This document shows, piece after piece, positions 35,800 through 47,438 of a stretch of 64,000 nt of DNA. The notes below the pieces were generated by a model. It had not been told where the DNA came from. It worked only from the letters and a program-made list of their open reading frames with translations, and did no database searches. The translations under genes were made by a program, and so were the position numbers. The stretch covers positions 58,210 to 122,209 of the forward strand of contig VDMD01000077.1 in the NCBI GenBank assembly GCA_007026445.1. The letters are read 5' to 3'. Source of the stretch: Schizophyllum amplum. Its lineage: Eukaryota; Basidiomycota; Agaricomycetes; Agaricales; Schizophyllaceae. Within the stretch, counting starts at the first letter, position 1. Every line of letters begins with the position of its first letter.

Positions 35800-37019
35800 A
35801 GTAGTGTGGGAGTGGGCAGGTCAATTTAGAGGTGAGTGGATTTTGGAATCCAGATTCTGGACTCCCACATGCTGAAGAGGTGACAGTGGCGGCACGGGCT
35901 CCCACCACAGTCAGATCTGTAGCATTGATACTTCAATCATGAGGGTGCTCACTAGCACTGCTCAAAGCTCACGCGCTCACGATCTGCACGTTTACACTGG
36001 GCCGCTCACATCTGACAAGGTGTGTGTCCCCTAGGCGTTGGCTGTCGCCGGGCTTCGTTGTATGAGGATAATGACGGGCAACTTTGGACTCGCAAGCCAA
36101 GTCGGCTGGGCGCTCATTCTTCTACTCATGGACGCGAGTTCTTCAATTCACGATGGCGCCTTCTTAAGCAGCGACTGCCGTCCCCCTTTTCGTGAGTCAT
36201 CCCATGGTACTATTTACTCACATCAGTCCGTAGACGTGCGCCCCCTGCGTCCAGAGCTATCGTCGCTGTGTTTCTTCAGCGTCCGGTGCGAGGTCCCGTG
36301 GTATTCAACTTTCCAGCGCGTGATCAACGCATCCTCCCCCCTCCGCCGCCAAATTTATACGCTGCTCCGAGCTCCCGAGGGTGGGGACGCGTGGGGGCAT
36401 CCGTTCATCCAATGCGGGCGCCTCGGCGGGCTGGCGATGCGCTCAGCATACGCGCCCCCGCCGCCCGCATTGAGAAAGGGACTGAATGAGGATCGACGGG
36501 CTCGGATGAGCAGCTTATCCGAGCGGATCGCCGAAGGTGGGCAGCCTTGTTTTCTGTTTCGAGCGAATGCTGACCGGGCAGCCGGGGCCTGTTCGGACGT
36601 GACGCATGTGGATAGCGCGGTGTAGCGTGCTCAGCAGGTCTCTCAAGGTGCTCTCCAGTAGAAATGTGGCTGGTCCATCTCACGATCGGACGGCCTCATT
36701 TGCCTTGGCGACCCACGGCCCGCTCAGACGCTACATCGTAGCCGTATCTTTGAACCTTCCGGTCAACATAACGATCGCGCCTGAAGAGCATCCCCTCCCG
36801 GCTCCTGCCTCCGGAGAGCGCAGTTGTGGTGGACCGTTAAAGGGAAGTTGTCCCGACAACGGACCGGTCCCCGCGCCGTCGCCGCGGGAGAACGGTGCGG
36901 GCGGTCCGGGCCGATCGTAATGGCATGCTTCCCCGCGCCGGCTTATAAGGCGAAGGGAAGGGTGCCGTAAGATTCCCATCTATCTTCTCCCCACTCCTCA
37001 CCGACGATCCTCTTTCGCA
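35800..37019. other. Intergenic region
   Basis: 1.2 kb with no gene I can support. A 195-codon frame at 36038-36625 has no recognisable family and no clear ATG. The last 100 bases are the aldolase promoter, with a TATA box at 36944. Confidence 0.4.
36944..36949 (+). promoter_or_regulatory. TATA-like box of the aldolase gene
   Basis: tataag in ggcttataaggcg, 76 bases upstream of the ATG at 37020. Confidence 0.45.
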
Positions 37020-38195
37020 ATGGCAGCCAACGGAGTCAACGGCCACAAGATCTCGCGTCCCCTCAAGCCGGGCATCTACGCGCCCATCCCCACGTTCTTC
37101 AAGCCGGACTCGGAGGACCTTGGTGCGTCGTCCGCACCACATACATAGCCCCGCTGACTTTTTTCTAGACCTGCCCACCACATCCGCGCACATCGCCCGC
37201 TGCGCCAAGTGCGGCATCGCACCTCTCGTCGGTGGCTCCATGGGGGAGGCCCACCACATGTCTCATGCCGAGCGCATCGAAGTCATCAAGGCCGCCCGCA
37301 AAGCCCTGGACGACATTGGCCTGCACACCATGCCCGTTATTGCTGGTACCGGTGCGGGCTCCACCCGCGAGACCATCCAGGTTACGCAGGAGGCTGCGGA
37401 AGCAGGCGCCGACTACGCGATCGTTATCACAAGCGGCTACTTCGCTGGCGCGCTGGCCAACAACCGGCCAGCGCTGAAGGCGTTCTTCAAGGACGTTTCC
37501 GAGTCAAGCCCGATCCCGGTGATGATTTACAACTGTGAGTCTGAGCGCCATGTAGTACACGAACCTCATTAAACTATGTGCAGTCCCCGCTGCGGCTGGC
37601 GGAATCGACCTCGACTCGGACATTATTACGGAGATGGGCTTGGAGTGCCCTAACATCTGTGGGGTCAAGCTAACGTGCGGCAATGTTGGCAAGTACACGC
37701 GTATCGCCGACGCCGTCGTGCAGCCCAACTTCACCCCGCGCAAGAACCCGGACGCGCCGTTCCTCGTTCTCGGTGGCTTCGTCGACTTCCTTGTTCCTAC
37801 CACCTTCGCAAACGGCCATGGCACGATTACCGGCCTTGCCAACCTCGCTCCGGTGTGTAGAAACCTGCGCGCCAGGCCCGCCATTCGCTAACCTCGCATC
37901 ACAGAATACTATCGCGAAGCTATGGGAGCTGTCATGTGCCGCCCTCAAGGATATCTCTCTCCTCCAAGAGGCGCTCCGCGTTCAGGGCATTGCCGCCCGC
38001 GCGGACTTCACTATTGCAAAGACGGCGATTCCGGGGATGAAGTTCCTCATCGAGAAGGAGTACGGCTATGGCGGCCTGGCACGCAAGCCTTTGGCCTCGC
38101 TCACGGACGCCGAGAAGAAGGCGATTTGGGAGCATCCTCATACGCAGGACCTGCTCCGCCTAGAGCACGAGCTCAGCGGCAAGTCGAAGGCCTGA
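37020..38195 (+). CDS. DHDPS-family aldolase (class I, HOGA/keto-deoxy-sugar type)
   Basis: Four exons (37020-37122, 37169-37534, 37584-37852, 37905-38195) total 1029 nt, 342 residues. A class I aldolase of the dihydrodipicolinate synthase superfamily: GIYAPIPTFF, APLVGGSMGEAHHMSHAER, MPVIAGTGAGSTRETI, ADYAIVITSGYFAG, PVMIYNFPAAAGGIDLDSD and ICGVKLTCGNVGKY. K185 in GVKLTCG is the Schiff-base lysine and Y155 in MIYN the catalytic tyrosine. Fungi make lysine by the aminoadipate route, so this is unlikely to be true DHDPS. Likely roles are cleavage of 4-hydroxy-2-oxoglutarate or of 2-keto-3-deoxy acids from pectin sugar breakdown. The precise substrate cannot be read from sequence. Confidence 0.9.
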
Positions 38196-38491
38196 GCAGA
38201 ACGAGGCCCATGGTGTGGGGTGTTGGGGTGCGCGTTTTCTAGATGACTAGACGCGTAATGTTGTTTTATATATAATCTGGTGAACACCATGTATCATACC
38301 AACATATACGATGCTCATGCTGAATGTCTCGCAGGCGCGTGAGGTTGATTCGACGCGTGCATGGTGAAGACAACATCGTAGATCATCACCTTCAATTGCA
38401 GGCCGCGTGCGAGTGGGCCAGGGAACGCAGTCAGAGCATGGGATACGATACAAATAGTTATATACAGCAAGGTGCTTCGTTAGACGGTCAA

Positions 38492-39637
38492 TTATTCTGC
38501 CAATGCGAATGTCGAGCCATCCGTCGTTGTATATACGGCACCTTCGTCCAGTAGCTTATCCAAGGCCTCGCTGGAAAGTTTGATGAACGAACAAGCGAAA
38601 GCAAGCAGGTCGTCACGCACCTGATGACTTTCGCATTTGACGAGGACAGCGCCTGCGCGATATCCTTGACGGACGTTCCGTCCTCGCTCGGATGTGTCCG
38701 CATATATTGGACGATCTCGTCCTGGAGGTTCCCAGAAGAGCCATTGGGTCCTTTTGATGGTTGTGCCATGTATGCAGATGCGCCTGCCCCACCACCAACA
38801 CTCGAAGCATTCGCCTCAGGTGCCGAACCCGCAGTCTTAGAACTTAGCGTACCCGTAGGTGCCTGGGCGTTCGCGTAAGCAGATGCGCGAGGAGGGGGAG
38901 GGCAATGCCAGACGCACCCCACGCTCGAGTCGTACAGTCGAGTACATGACTTCAAAGTGGTGAAAGACACGCTCGTTGTGTTCGATGGGTCGTACAGACG
39001 CGGCATTGATATATTTCTTTGCGCCAAACATCTTCAGTGAGCCGGTGACGCGGGCCAAGCTCTGCTCCCTACGCCATCGGGGTAAGCGTGTCTCTTTGGT
39101 GAAAGTGAATCGAGTACGCACTGTACACCGCCAAACTTTTCAGTCGCCGGTTCTCCCGCGTCCGACCATAGGCGCGCCTCAAGCTCCCCCGAACCGTCGT
39201 TGATCACGATCACAGTATTCGTGGCTTGATCCTTCATGCTAACAACATGCCCAACAATCGTAACCTGGTATACTTGGTCAATATAAGTCGTTCAGCAGGG
39301 GACGCGACAAACATGTCCAAGCTCGAATCCACCGACTGTCCATGGTGCGTCCGTGTGTACTTGCTGTGCGCGTGTCAATTGCCCGATGCTGCAAGCGCGT
39401 AGAGAGTGTGACGCTTCGCTCTAAGAACAGCTTTTTAGATGATATCTTCGATTTGTGACAGTAGGCAGACCTTCTGCGCGTTCCCGGGACTAGCCTGGCT
39501 GCCGAAGGGAGAGCTGCCTTGCACAAAGCCGCCGCCTCCGGCCCCCTGCGAGCCGTAGTATCCACCTCCGGCATATGGTGCTGCAGAAGCTTTAGAGCTG
39601 GTTCCCAGTCATCAACTCTCCGCTCACATTGACTCAT
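38492..39637 (-). CDS. RFA2: Replication protein A 32 kDa subunit (RPA2/Rfa2)
   Basis: The middle subunit of the single-stranded DNA-binding complex in replication and repair. Starts with a 10-base exon (ATG AGT CAA T, 39637-39628) that splices to PYAGGGYYGSQGAGGGGF, the Gly-rich phosphorylated N-terminus. The OB fold reads VTIVGHVVSMKDQATNTVIV then INDGSGELEARLW and later RVTGSLKMFGAKKYINAASV. The C-terminal winged helix reads LQDEIVQYMRTHPSEDGTS and, after the last intron, EALDKLLDEGAVYTTTDGS, ending at 38492. The domain order and spacing match RPA2 throughout. It is in tandem with the neighbouring minus-strand NAA25 gene. Confidence 0.9.
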
Positions 39638-39903
39638 GTTTCGTTGATGAACGCGTTTGACGGTGACTGTCTGAGAAAACAAGCGCCGAACGCGGCTCGC
39701 CAAATGACACGACTGTCACGATCACATGCCAGATGTGACAGCACGCGTCAATGCGTGCTCGCGTCCCACAAATTCCTACAAGCCAGCTACAAGCTGTTAC
39801 AATCCGCTAAGATTGGAAGTGGTGGTGTATACTACTTAGTCTATGTGACGTGCGGCGAATAAGGTAGATTACTTTTACAACTCCATCCTTACAATAATTG
39901 TCT

Positions 39904-42900
39904 TCAAAACTGAACGTACAACGTGCTGATCTTCTGGATGCCCTTGCCGAGGCCCTCGACAATCTTCTTTCGTGAGTCGGTCACCTTCTTGCCGACACTG
40001 AGAACGTAGTCATGGTCGATCTGTACGGAGGAAAGCAGCGGTAAGCAGGATGCCTGGTGAGGACCAGGGACTGAGCGTACCGAAGCACCGGTGACGAGAG
40101 CACAGTCCTCGATGAAGGCTTTCCGTGCCTCAGACGTGCCCTCCTTCTCTGCGCGCGCAATGAGGGACGCAGAGACCTCCTTCAGCACCGCAATTCCGCT
40201 CGTCCGGAGCGTCTTAAAGCTCTGCACCAGGGGACCGAGTTTGTGGATCTTTACGATCGAGTTGTTCTTGAAGCGCATACTCGTCACAACGACGAACAAG
40301 AACGCCTCCGTGATCAGGTTCGCCACCTCCAGCGCTTCTAACGGCGAGTCCGCCTCGATCACCTCATCGAAGCGCTTCTTCATGACTGTGGAGGAAACGA
40401 TGTCAGCCTTGCACCATTGCTCTTACGCCCGTGCCACATACCATCAAAGAAGCCCTGCACGCGTTCTGGCGTGTCCTGAATGGGCGGTGCCTCCTCGTCC
40501 TTCTTGCCGTTGAGCTGACCATTCGCCGGCAGAGGCGGGATCTCGATCCCGCGCAACGGGTGTCCGGTCCGCTGCTCGGATACCTTGGCCGCCTCCGCGA
40601 GGACCACCGCCGGCGGTGGCCGTGTGTAGTTATGGTGCGGCTCAGCCCAGTCTGACAACTCCCGTACGAAGTCCACGAGCGCCCTCTCGTCGCCGGTGAG
40701 CTGCAATTCGTTAGTCTCGTGGTCGACGGGTGAGTATGCTGAGAGTATGACGTACCTCTGCGAGCTCCTCGTCAGTCCGCTCGAGCAACTTCTCGCGGTT
40801 GGCCTTCCGGCTCTCGGGGTCTGTTGCCACCTTTGGCCGATCACCGACCAGGAGCTTGTCCTCCACCGTCTCGTCAAGGTCGCTCGCCATCTGCAGTGCG
40901 CGGATGTACATCTTCAGGAAGACGTTAAGCCAGCCACACTGTCCCATTGCATCAGTCCCCGTGTCGCAATGTCTGCCTTGTATCCCGTGCTCACCGACTC
41001 GACCTTGCCGAACAGGGTAGTCTGCTCGCAGAAGGACTTTGAATTGGCGGGCTGGTAGTTGACGAGGATGTCGTAGTCGCGGTTGTCGTGTGGCGGCTTC
41101 TCGGAGCCGAACTTGAGCTCGATGAGCTCCATGTCGGTCACGTCGTTCGAGATCGTCTCGTGCGTCAAGCGCATGCGCAAGTGCTCCAGCTTGACGAGGT
41201 CCTTCTGTACGGAGGTCTCCAGGCGCTCCTCGAAGGCGATGAACTCCGGTATCTTGACCCTTGAGGTCAGAACGTGAGTGGGATACACGATTGAACCAAC
41301 TGACCTGAGAGTATTTCTCCGCATTGAAGGCGCGAGTGATGAACTCGCTCGTCTGCAGTCATAACGTCAGCTTGGCAAGTTGAGTTCGAATGCGAGCTCC
41401 AGTAAGTACCTCGTTCGAGTTACTGAGATAGATCTGCATCGATTCCATGCACTCGGTCATCATTGTAACATCGCCTATCGGCGCCAGCGAGAACAGTGAT
41501 GCCCGTGAGAGAACGAAGTGCGACAGCGTATCCTGCTGGATGTGCTTCGCGCCCATAGCACGATACTGATCCAATGCCAGAGATGGTGCCGCTGCGCGCG
41601 ATGGGTCAGTCCGCACTTCTTCGACTGCGTCGTTCAAGCTCACCGATTAGGCGATATATCCGAACGAGCATGAGCCGCATCTCGAACGCCTGGTTGCTCT
41701 TCGTCAAGGCATACTCGAGGAAGGCCGCCGCGCTGAACAGATGCTTCTGCTCGCCCGTCATCGACCAGAGGCTGACGAACGTCTGCCCCGCGAGGATCGC
41801 TAGATCGTCCGCGGGCTGCAGTTCCGTGGTCGGCAGGTGATCACCGTACTGCAGACCCTCGCGGTACTGCTTGGCATACACCTCCACGATCGCCAACTCG
41901 GACTCGACGGTGGGGGTGGAGGTGTAGCGAAGGAGTTTGTGTGCGTTGATCAGTCGTTGCAGTTCGTTGGCGTTCGTCTGTGGCGAGGGAAGGGGGTGTG
42001 AGAAGGAAGGCATCAGGAAGACGTGGATGCTGGACGCACGAAGGAGGCGGTGATGGGCTGGAGGAAGGATTCCCAGTCGGCGGTCTCTTCGGGCTCTAGG
42101 GCGAGGACGTATGGCTTGAGGTCCTCGTAGCAGCATGCTTTGGTGCCGAAGCCCTCGAAGTAGGTCTTCAGCTGCTCGACGTAGGAGCCTGGGTGTTTAG
42201 CTTGAGTACGTGCATATAGCGTGAAGCCAATGGCGCTCACCGTCACTCGTCTTGTGTATCCGTGCACGCTTCTCAAGCTCTAATGCGGCCCAAGTGCGCA
42301 GCACGGTCCGTCTTTGCGTCTTTCTCCTTGATGCCCCTCCAAGAAAGCACGAGTCTTGTTAACTCGTTCCTGTGCATCCTCTGCTTCGGGCTCTACGAAA
42401 GTGCCGTCCACTAAGGACAGGAATTCGAGCCAGTTGCGGTCGCTGTGTGGTGTCAGGAGCACGCTCGGAAGACTCCATGGATGCGCGCCACTCACCCCTT
42501 GTCGCCTATACGTGCCTCCGCGGCGATGCCCTCCTCACGCAACTTGCCCTGTGCGCGGATGATCTCGCGGCGGAGCTCGTTACAGGAAAGGTTTCGTGTC
42601 ACAGATAGCGCGCCCGACATCTGTGTCGAGTAGCTTGTTGGCGGCTTCCCAGTCGGCGGTCTCCTTAAGGACGGCGAGGTGGAGGTGAAAGCGGTCGGCG
42701 CTGACAAACGAAGGGTTGGGAGACTGTTCGAGAAGCTTCGCGGCGAGCTTGAAGAGGATGGGCTTCATGGTCGCGGGCGTGGATGGGTCGTGCGCCTGTA
42801 GGGGGTTACGGTCAGCCGGCGATCGACAGGGCAGGACGGTGAACATGCCTGCATGACGCTGCACATAACGCTCCAGTAGAGGTAGCGCTCGTCCTGGAAG

Positions 42901-43543
42901 GTCTTGAACAGCTTCTGTGAGAGCTGAGGAATTTTCATGTGAGTGAGCGATGAGTGGACTTCTGGTATGACACGCACCTGCTGGGCCGTCTTCCACCGCA
43001 ACGCGCGTATGTTTGCGAAGACGGTCTGGCAGCCAAGCTCCTCGTTGCCTGGTTGCTTCTTGAACGCGTCTTCAAACATAATGACCATGTCATTGTCTAG
43101 GGCGAGGAGTCAGAGAAGTGATCGGGTGCTCGCGCAGCGGAAAGCTCACTGCGCCCAAGCCCACGGAGAACGTGCATCATGGCGGTGAGAGTAGCATCCT
43201 CGGTTGGTTTAGAGGCGAGCACCTCGTCGCAGAGCGCCAGCGACTCTTCGACCTTCTGTGAGCGCACTAATGCCAGCGACTTGAGCGCCTACGCCACCAC
43301 CCGTTAGCTTCCGTGCTCCCAATGCACACGTGTTGCGCACCTTGACGAGCATGTTTTTCGGCTGCTTCTTGAGCAGCTTATTGCACGTCACTATCGCAGA
43401 CTTGTTCGACCCGGTGTCGAGCGCATCTGGAGGGGGGCTCGGTCAGAAAACGTGTGGCGCGGCGGTATGCATGCGTGCGAGGACTCTGCGCGATGCTGAC
43501 CATAGATGGGGCGCATTTGGCGCTCAACAGCCATGAGAGACAT
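39904..43543 (-). CDS. MDM20: NatB N-terminal acetyltransferase auxiliary subunit (NAA25/Mdm20)
   Basis: The large TPR scaffold that anchors the NatB catalytic subunit to ribosomes for N-terminal acetylation of Met-Asp/Glu/Asn proteins. Starts at 43543 (MSLMAVERQMRPIYDALDTG). About a dozen exons cover the gene. N-terminal TPR segments include KLLKKQPKNMLVKALKSLAL and RGLGRNDMVIMFEDAF. The family signature FEGFGTKACCYEDLKPYVLA lies near 42180-42110. Then come KLLRYTSTPTVESELAIVEV, FEMRLMLVRIYRLIGAPSLA, HFVLSRASLFSLAPIGD and SKSFCEQTTLFGKVESVSTG. It ends with FKNNSIVKIHKLGPLVQS and a basic helix finishing at 39904. The match runs the length of the family. Confidence 0.88.
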
Positions 43544-43953
43544 GTTTGCGGTATGGGGTGGTGGGCGGAGGAGGAGAGGAGGAGGAAAACGCGACGCGAA
43601 AAATAAGCCCGACGCGACTGGAGGACAGCTGAGGACTCTGCCAAAATTTGATCACCGCGGAGAGTATCGGCGCGGGGTGCCGGCCCTCATGCCGACACGC
43701 AGACTACATACACGAGTCACCCGTCTGGCTCGTGGCTGCTCGGGTTCAAGTTGAAGTCGACGCGCGGAGGACACGTAGACACTGTCTTAGACGGTCCTGG
43801 ACAAACACCGAGGAGACTCTGACTGCGCCAATCTACCCCACACTGCCCGTGCGAGAATATCGCGAACACTCATGAAGCGATGATTACTTCTCATAAGCGC
43901 CCGCTACCGTGGTAGCGCTAGTGCCTGTGTAAGGCAGGAGTTCCCCCGGCAAT
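43544..43953. other. Intergenic region between tandem minus-strand genes
   Basis: The NAA25 promoter lies here, just past the 3' end of the PAC3-like gene. No coding segment seen. Confidence 0.4.
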
Positions 43954-44481
43954 TCACCCCTTCAGCATTGCCTGTAATGACAACATGACAGCATTGTACG
44001 TTTCCCTCTCAGTTGCACTCAGCGTGTTGTCCTCCTCCGCCACAGCAGCCTTCCGCAGCGCCAGCCCGATCACTACGTCGCGTCGTGGTCCCGCTAGTGC
44101 ACCCCCACTTTCCGCTACCCAAACGATCGTCGCAATTTGTGAGGCGTAGAGGTGATGCAGAGTGCGCTGGTGGTCAGACGGAGCACTGCCCAGGAGCGAC
44201 GTCAGCTGGATTCCCGGTGGTGGCGGAGGCAGCAGGACGGCGTTCGGATTCGTAGCATCTGGGTCAGGAGCCGGCTGTAAGGGAGTCGTTTGGGGTAGGG
44301 ATGCTTGTAACTGTGCTTCTCAGTCAGCACAATTAAAGCGACAAGGGTCGAAAGAACTAACCAAGTTCCCCACTTTACCCAGCTGAGTGACGAGGATGAG
44401 GATACGATCGGCGTAGGGTTGCACGATGATATCCGTGCTGTTGCCAGATATCTCTTTCGAGGTCTGTTCTGGAGAAATCAT
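43954..44481 (-). CDS. Proteasome assembly chaperone 3-like (PSMG3/PAC3)
   Basis: Two exons, 44481-44362 and 44310-43954, give 477 nt and 158 residues. The text reads MISPEQTSKEISGNSTDIIV, then YADRILILVTQLGKVGNL spliced to LQASLPQTTPLQPAPDPDA, then LTSLLGSAPSDHQRTLHHLY, ASQIATIVWVAESGG and RRDVVIGLALRKA. The strand ILxLVTQxGKxGxL followed by LLGS..., YASQIA and a final V-hydrophobic-G-x-ALRK strand is the PAC3 pattern. These small proteins help assemble the proteasome alpha ring. The intron restores the frame exactly. Sequence identity to animal PAC3 is low, so the call rests on the motif order. Confidence 0.72.
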
Positions 44482-45714
44482 GACACCTTTGCTGGTTCAA
44501 AAAGGCTGCGATCTGCGTCTACGACCGGGAATGTTGCGGAGGGTAGGAACAAGCCCTGCCAAACCGGGACACTCGTGACCGTTGAAGTCTTGTCACATGC
44601 AGCTCCCACGATCACATGCAGTTGCGTTTGGTTGGATTCCAAAATCAACTTACCGCACTCATGTTCCCAACCCCTACAATGTCAAGAGCTCTCAATCAAC
44701 CCATCCTAATAAATCTCTCAGACTACAGGAACTACGCATTTTAGAGACACTATGCAACACGTTACTAAGTAAGGTAAAAGACAGGTAGGCCCGGCCAGAT
44801 ACCGTGACTAGTAGTCATACATTACGAAAATTCAAGCCTCATCGCAAGTCATACAGTACCAACAGGCCATGGTCACCAAGTGAGGACGTCGCGTATTCCT
44901 GGTACGTGTATGTCGTCTGACCGTCCAGAGACTACTTATCTGATATTATCGATCATAGCGCGCAGGCGCCTGTCATGGGTGCTGATTTTGGGAGATAGGT
45001 AGGTAGGTCTCCAGCTCACTTTCGTGATCTTCTCGTCCCTCCAGCATACGAACGATCGGAGAGGACACTCACCCGATGAAGAGGGCCCAACGCGAGTATT
45101 TGCCAAAGACGCGGAACGTCGCCTCGCCAGCAGCGTCCGCTTCTGGCTCATCGATGACAATAGCGGGCTGGTCGCGCGCCTCGTCCGACTTGCCAGTTGA
45201 CATCGAAGGCTTGCGCGGTCGCTGTCGTCGCGGCGTTGACCGCGATCGAGAGGCGCTGGGAGAGGTTGGGTCGGCCGTGAGCGAGGAGAGGTTCCCCAGA
45301 GCTGATTTGCACCCGACAAGGAAGGAGCGCAAGGCAAGGTATAGGAAGGACGAAGACAGGACGGCGCGGAACAAGCGTAGTAGTCACTGGAAAACAATGT
45401 TCGATCCCCAACTTATTCTTCGCAACCTTGAACACGACTTCGGAAGCAAATAAGATTCGTGAAAGGCTGTGAAAGGATGGACCTCCGGGTGCCCTGAGCT
45501 GTACGCGTGAAGTGTGTCTTTCGTGTCGAAGGAGTGCCTTGTCATCTGTGCAACGGTAAGGTCAATCCGCGCCGCGCCAAGGAAGTACTGCGAGTTGGAG
45601 AGCCTCAGACCTCTACTTACACGGAAAATATTCGCGCATCCGGTCCTAGGCTCGTGAACCAGCTCGGCTGCGGCACCCCGTGACCTCACGGGGCCTGACG
45701 GGGCCGCAGGCCGG
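44482..45714. other. Intergenic region with a weak candidate gene
   Basis: On the minus strand 45374-45069 is open and ends GEATFRVFGKYSRWALFIG before a gtgagt donor. An internal ATG at 45203 starts MSTGKSDEARDQPAIVI. This could be an exon of a short protein continuing to about 44960, but no family is recognised and no full structure could be built. The rest shows nothing conserved. Confidence 0.3.
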
Positions 45715-45769
45715 CTGGGCTACTTCGGGGCACTTTTGGCGGGCACGCCAAAAGATGAGTTTGACTTAG
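45715..45769 (+). repeat. Left 55-bp inverted repeat
   Basis: Perfect inverted match to 46830-46884, with a 9-bp stem hairpin inside. Just outside it, cccgtgacctcacggg near 45678-45693 is a separate palindrome. Confidence 0.9.
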
Positions 45770-46829
45770 TGAAATTTAGACGCGTTGGCCGCTACGGCTT
45801 GCCACAAGGCTGATTTCCTTGTTTCGTCCTGCAGCTGGCAGCTGGATGCTGGTAGGTATGCCTTTCTGGGCTATCATATGACATTGTATTGTAGGAGATG
45901 AACCCGAGATGACTGAAAAAACCAGTATAATAACGGTGGTAGATCTGTGGAAGAGGGTACAAGGCAATGAGAGCCTGAGAGGGCCGATGTCAGCCACCAC
46001 CTGCTATCCCCCGTGTAGCTTCAAGCATGAGCAAGTAGAGATAGATGTCGAGTACAAGTTGCAGAAAAATGAGGATGTGGTCTGCGGCCTTGACGTGGAA
46101 AATATCCGGTGCATGAACGGCACCGCGCAACTTCAGCTCAAGGGCTGCAATGCTCATAGGTGAGATTATGTATGGAGAGGAAGGCCAGCTACAGTCACTC
46201 AATTCAAGTGTAAGTGGTGTAGGGCAAACATGGCGGGTATACAACGGGGGAGGGGGGCGTTCGATAACAGGCGATTGGCGGTGATCGAGATTGCCGTCGG
46301 TGGCGCGCACTGGCGCGCCGTTCTGGTACCGGACGACTTAGCAACAGATGAGGTGCGGAAGATGTTCACGCACCAGTGTACGCGGACTCTCGCTATGCGC
46401 AGCTTCAACACCTTCGAAGCAAGCGCGCTGATGCGGTGCTGAAGGACCGTACCCGTGCTGCCTTCTCCAGACTCGCCAGAGCGACGGATTTGAGACCGAG
46501 ACGCGGGTCGACGCTGAGGCCGGCGTCGGACGCAAATTGCTTATCGAAATCATTAGGTGGTGCGGCAGGTTGGGCGAGTGAATAGGTAGAAGCAGGTGGG
46601 AAGGACGAACAAGGCAGGCGATCGAGCAGCCCCGCGCCATCAGCCCATTCAAGCTCGAGCAGCCAGGCTCTAAGGTCTGTTTTCTGGGAATTCTTATAGT
46701 ACAATGTATGATACTGGTGAAGCTAATGCATATTCATTGACATACGACATGATCATACGGTCACCGGAAGCTGAGTTGCGCAAACGGACGTCGTGTTGGC
46801 AGGATAGTGCGCGCGAGGGTCTGATTTCG

Positions 46830-46884
46830 CTAAGTCAAACTCATCTTTTGGCGTGCCCGCCAAAAGTGCCCCGAAGTAGCCCAG
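46830..46884 (-). repeat. Right 55-bp inverted repeat
   Basis: Perfect inverted match to 45715-45769. It runs directly into a large palindrome (46881-46964). Confidence 0.9.
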
Positions 46885-46964
46885 TCCGCTCGCAAGCTCG
46901 CTGATCCCGTGACTTTTCTCTCGCGAACCGACCATGTGATCAGCGAGCTTGCAAAGCGGACTGG
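46881..46964. repeat. Imperfect palindrome beside the inverted-repeat element
   Basis: The arm 46881-46906 (ccagtccgctcgcaagctcg and on) pairs with 46938-46964, with one mismatch and one extra base, around a 31-base loop. It may be the true end structure of the element. Confidence 0.8.
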
Positions 46965-47057
46965 CCACGCGAGTCTAATCCGGTCCGGATGTCCGAGCGC
47001 CAGCCCACCCCTTGTTTATCCACAGTCAGCTGAAGCACTACTGTCACATAGGTAATA

Positions 47058-47091
47058 GGGGAGAGGGGAGGGGAAGGGGAGGGGAGGAGGG
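47058..47091 (+). repeat. G-rich purine tract
   Basis: Repeated runs of three to four G separated by one or two A. The spacing fits a G-quadruplex. It lies about 350 bases upstream of the MED16 start, in a spacer that has no gene from 46965 to 47438. A GCTCAGC tandem repeat follows near 47275-47298. Confidence 0.6.
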
Positions 47092-47438
47092 TATAGGGGT
47101 GTACTATGCACGCATGCGGGTGGTATTATAAGGCAGACATGTTGAGGGCATGCAAAGCGCTCTACAGGTGATCTTTCGAACCAGATGCGCGAATTTTTTC
47201 CGTGGCCAGGAGTATGAGGCCCTACCAAATGTGCACTATATGTGAGGTCTTGCATTTTGAGCGCGTGATAGAGAGCTCAGCGCTCAGCGCTCAGCGCTTC
47301 AGCAAGTGAAAAAGAAAAGCGGAAGTCGAACACAAAATGACTTTAACCCCGGCAGACGCCGTCAGCGCACGTGGTGTCGCTCTTGTTCTCGTCCTTGGCG
47401 CGTCAATTGTTCTGCCTTTCGCCATACGCGTGTGATCG

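Larger units (their letters stand above)
45715..46884. mobile_element. Short element with 55-bp perfect inverted repeats, family unknown
   Basis: Positions 45715-45769 and 46830-46884 are identical inverted copies starting ctgggctacttcggggcact. Each arm contains a hairpin, cttttggcg-ggca-cgccaaaag. The 1.06-kb interior holds only short ORFs (for example 45909-46163 and 46230-46442) and no transposase that I recognise. No target duplication could be fixed, because palindromic sequence continues outside both arms and the true ends may lie further out. It behaves like a MITE or a deletion derivative of a DNA transposon. Confidence 0.75.

Noticed and set aside
36038..36625. 195-codon plus-strand frame in the 35.8-37 kb spacer
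   Set aside because: No ATG at its start, no family similarity and biased composition; not supported as a gene.
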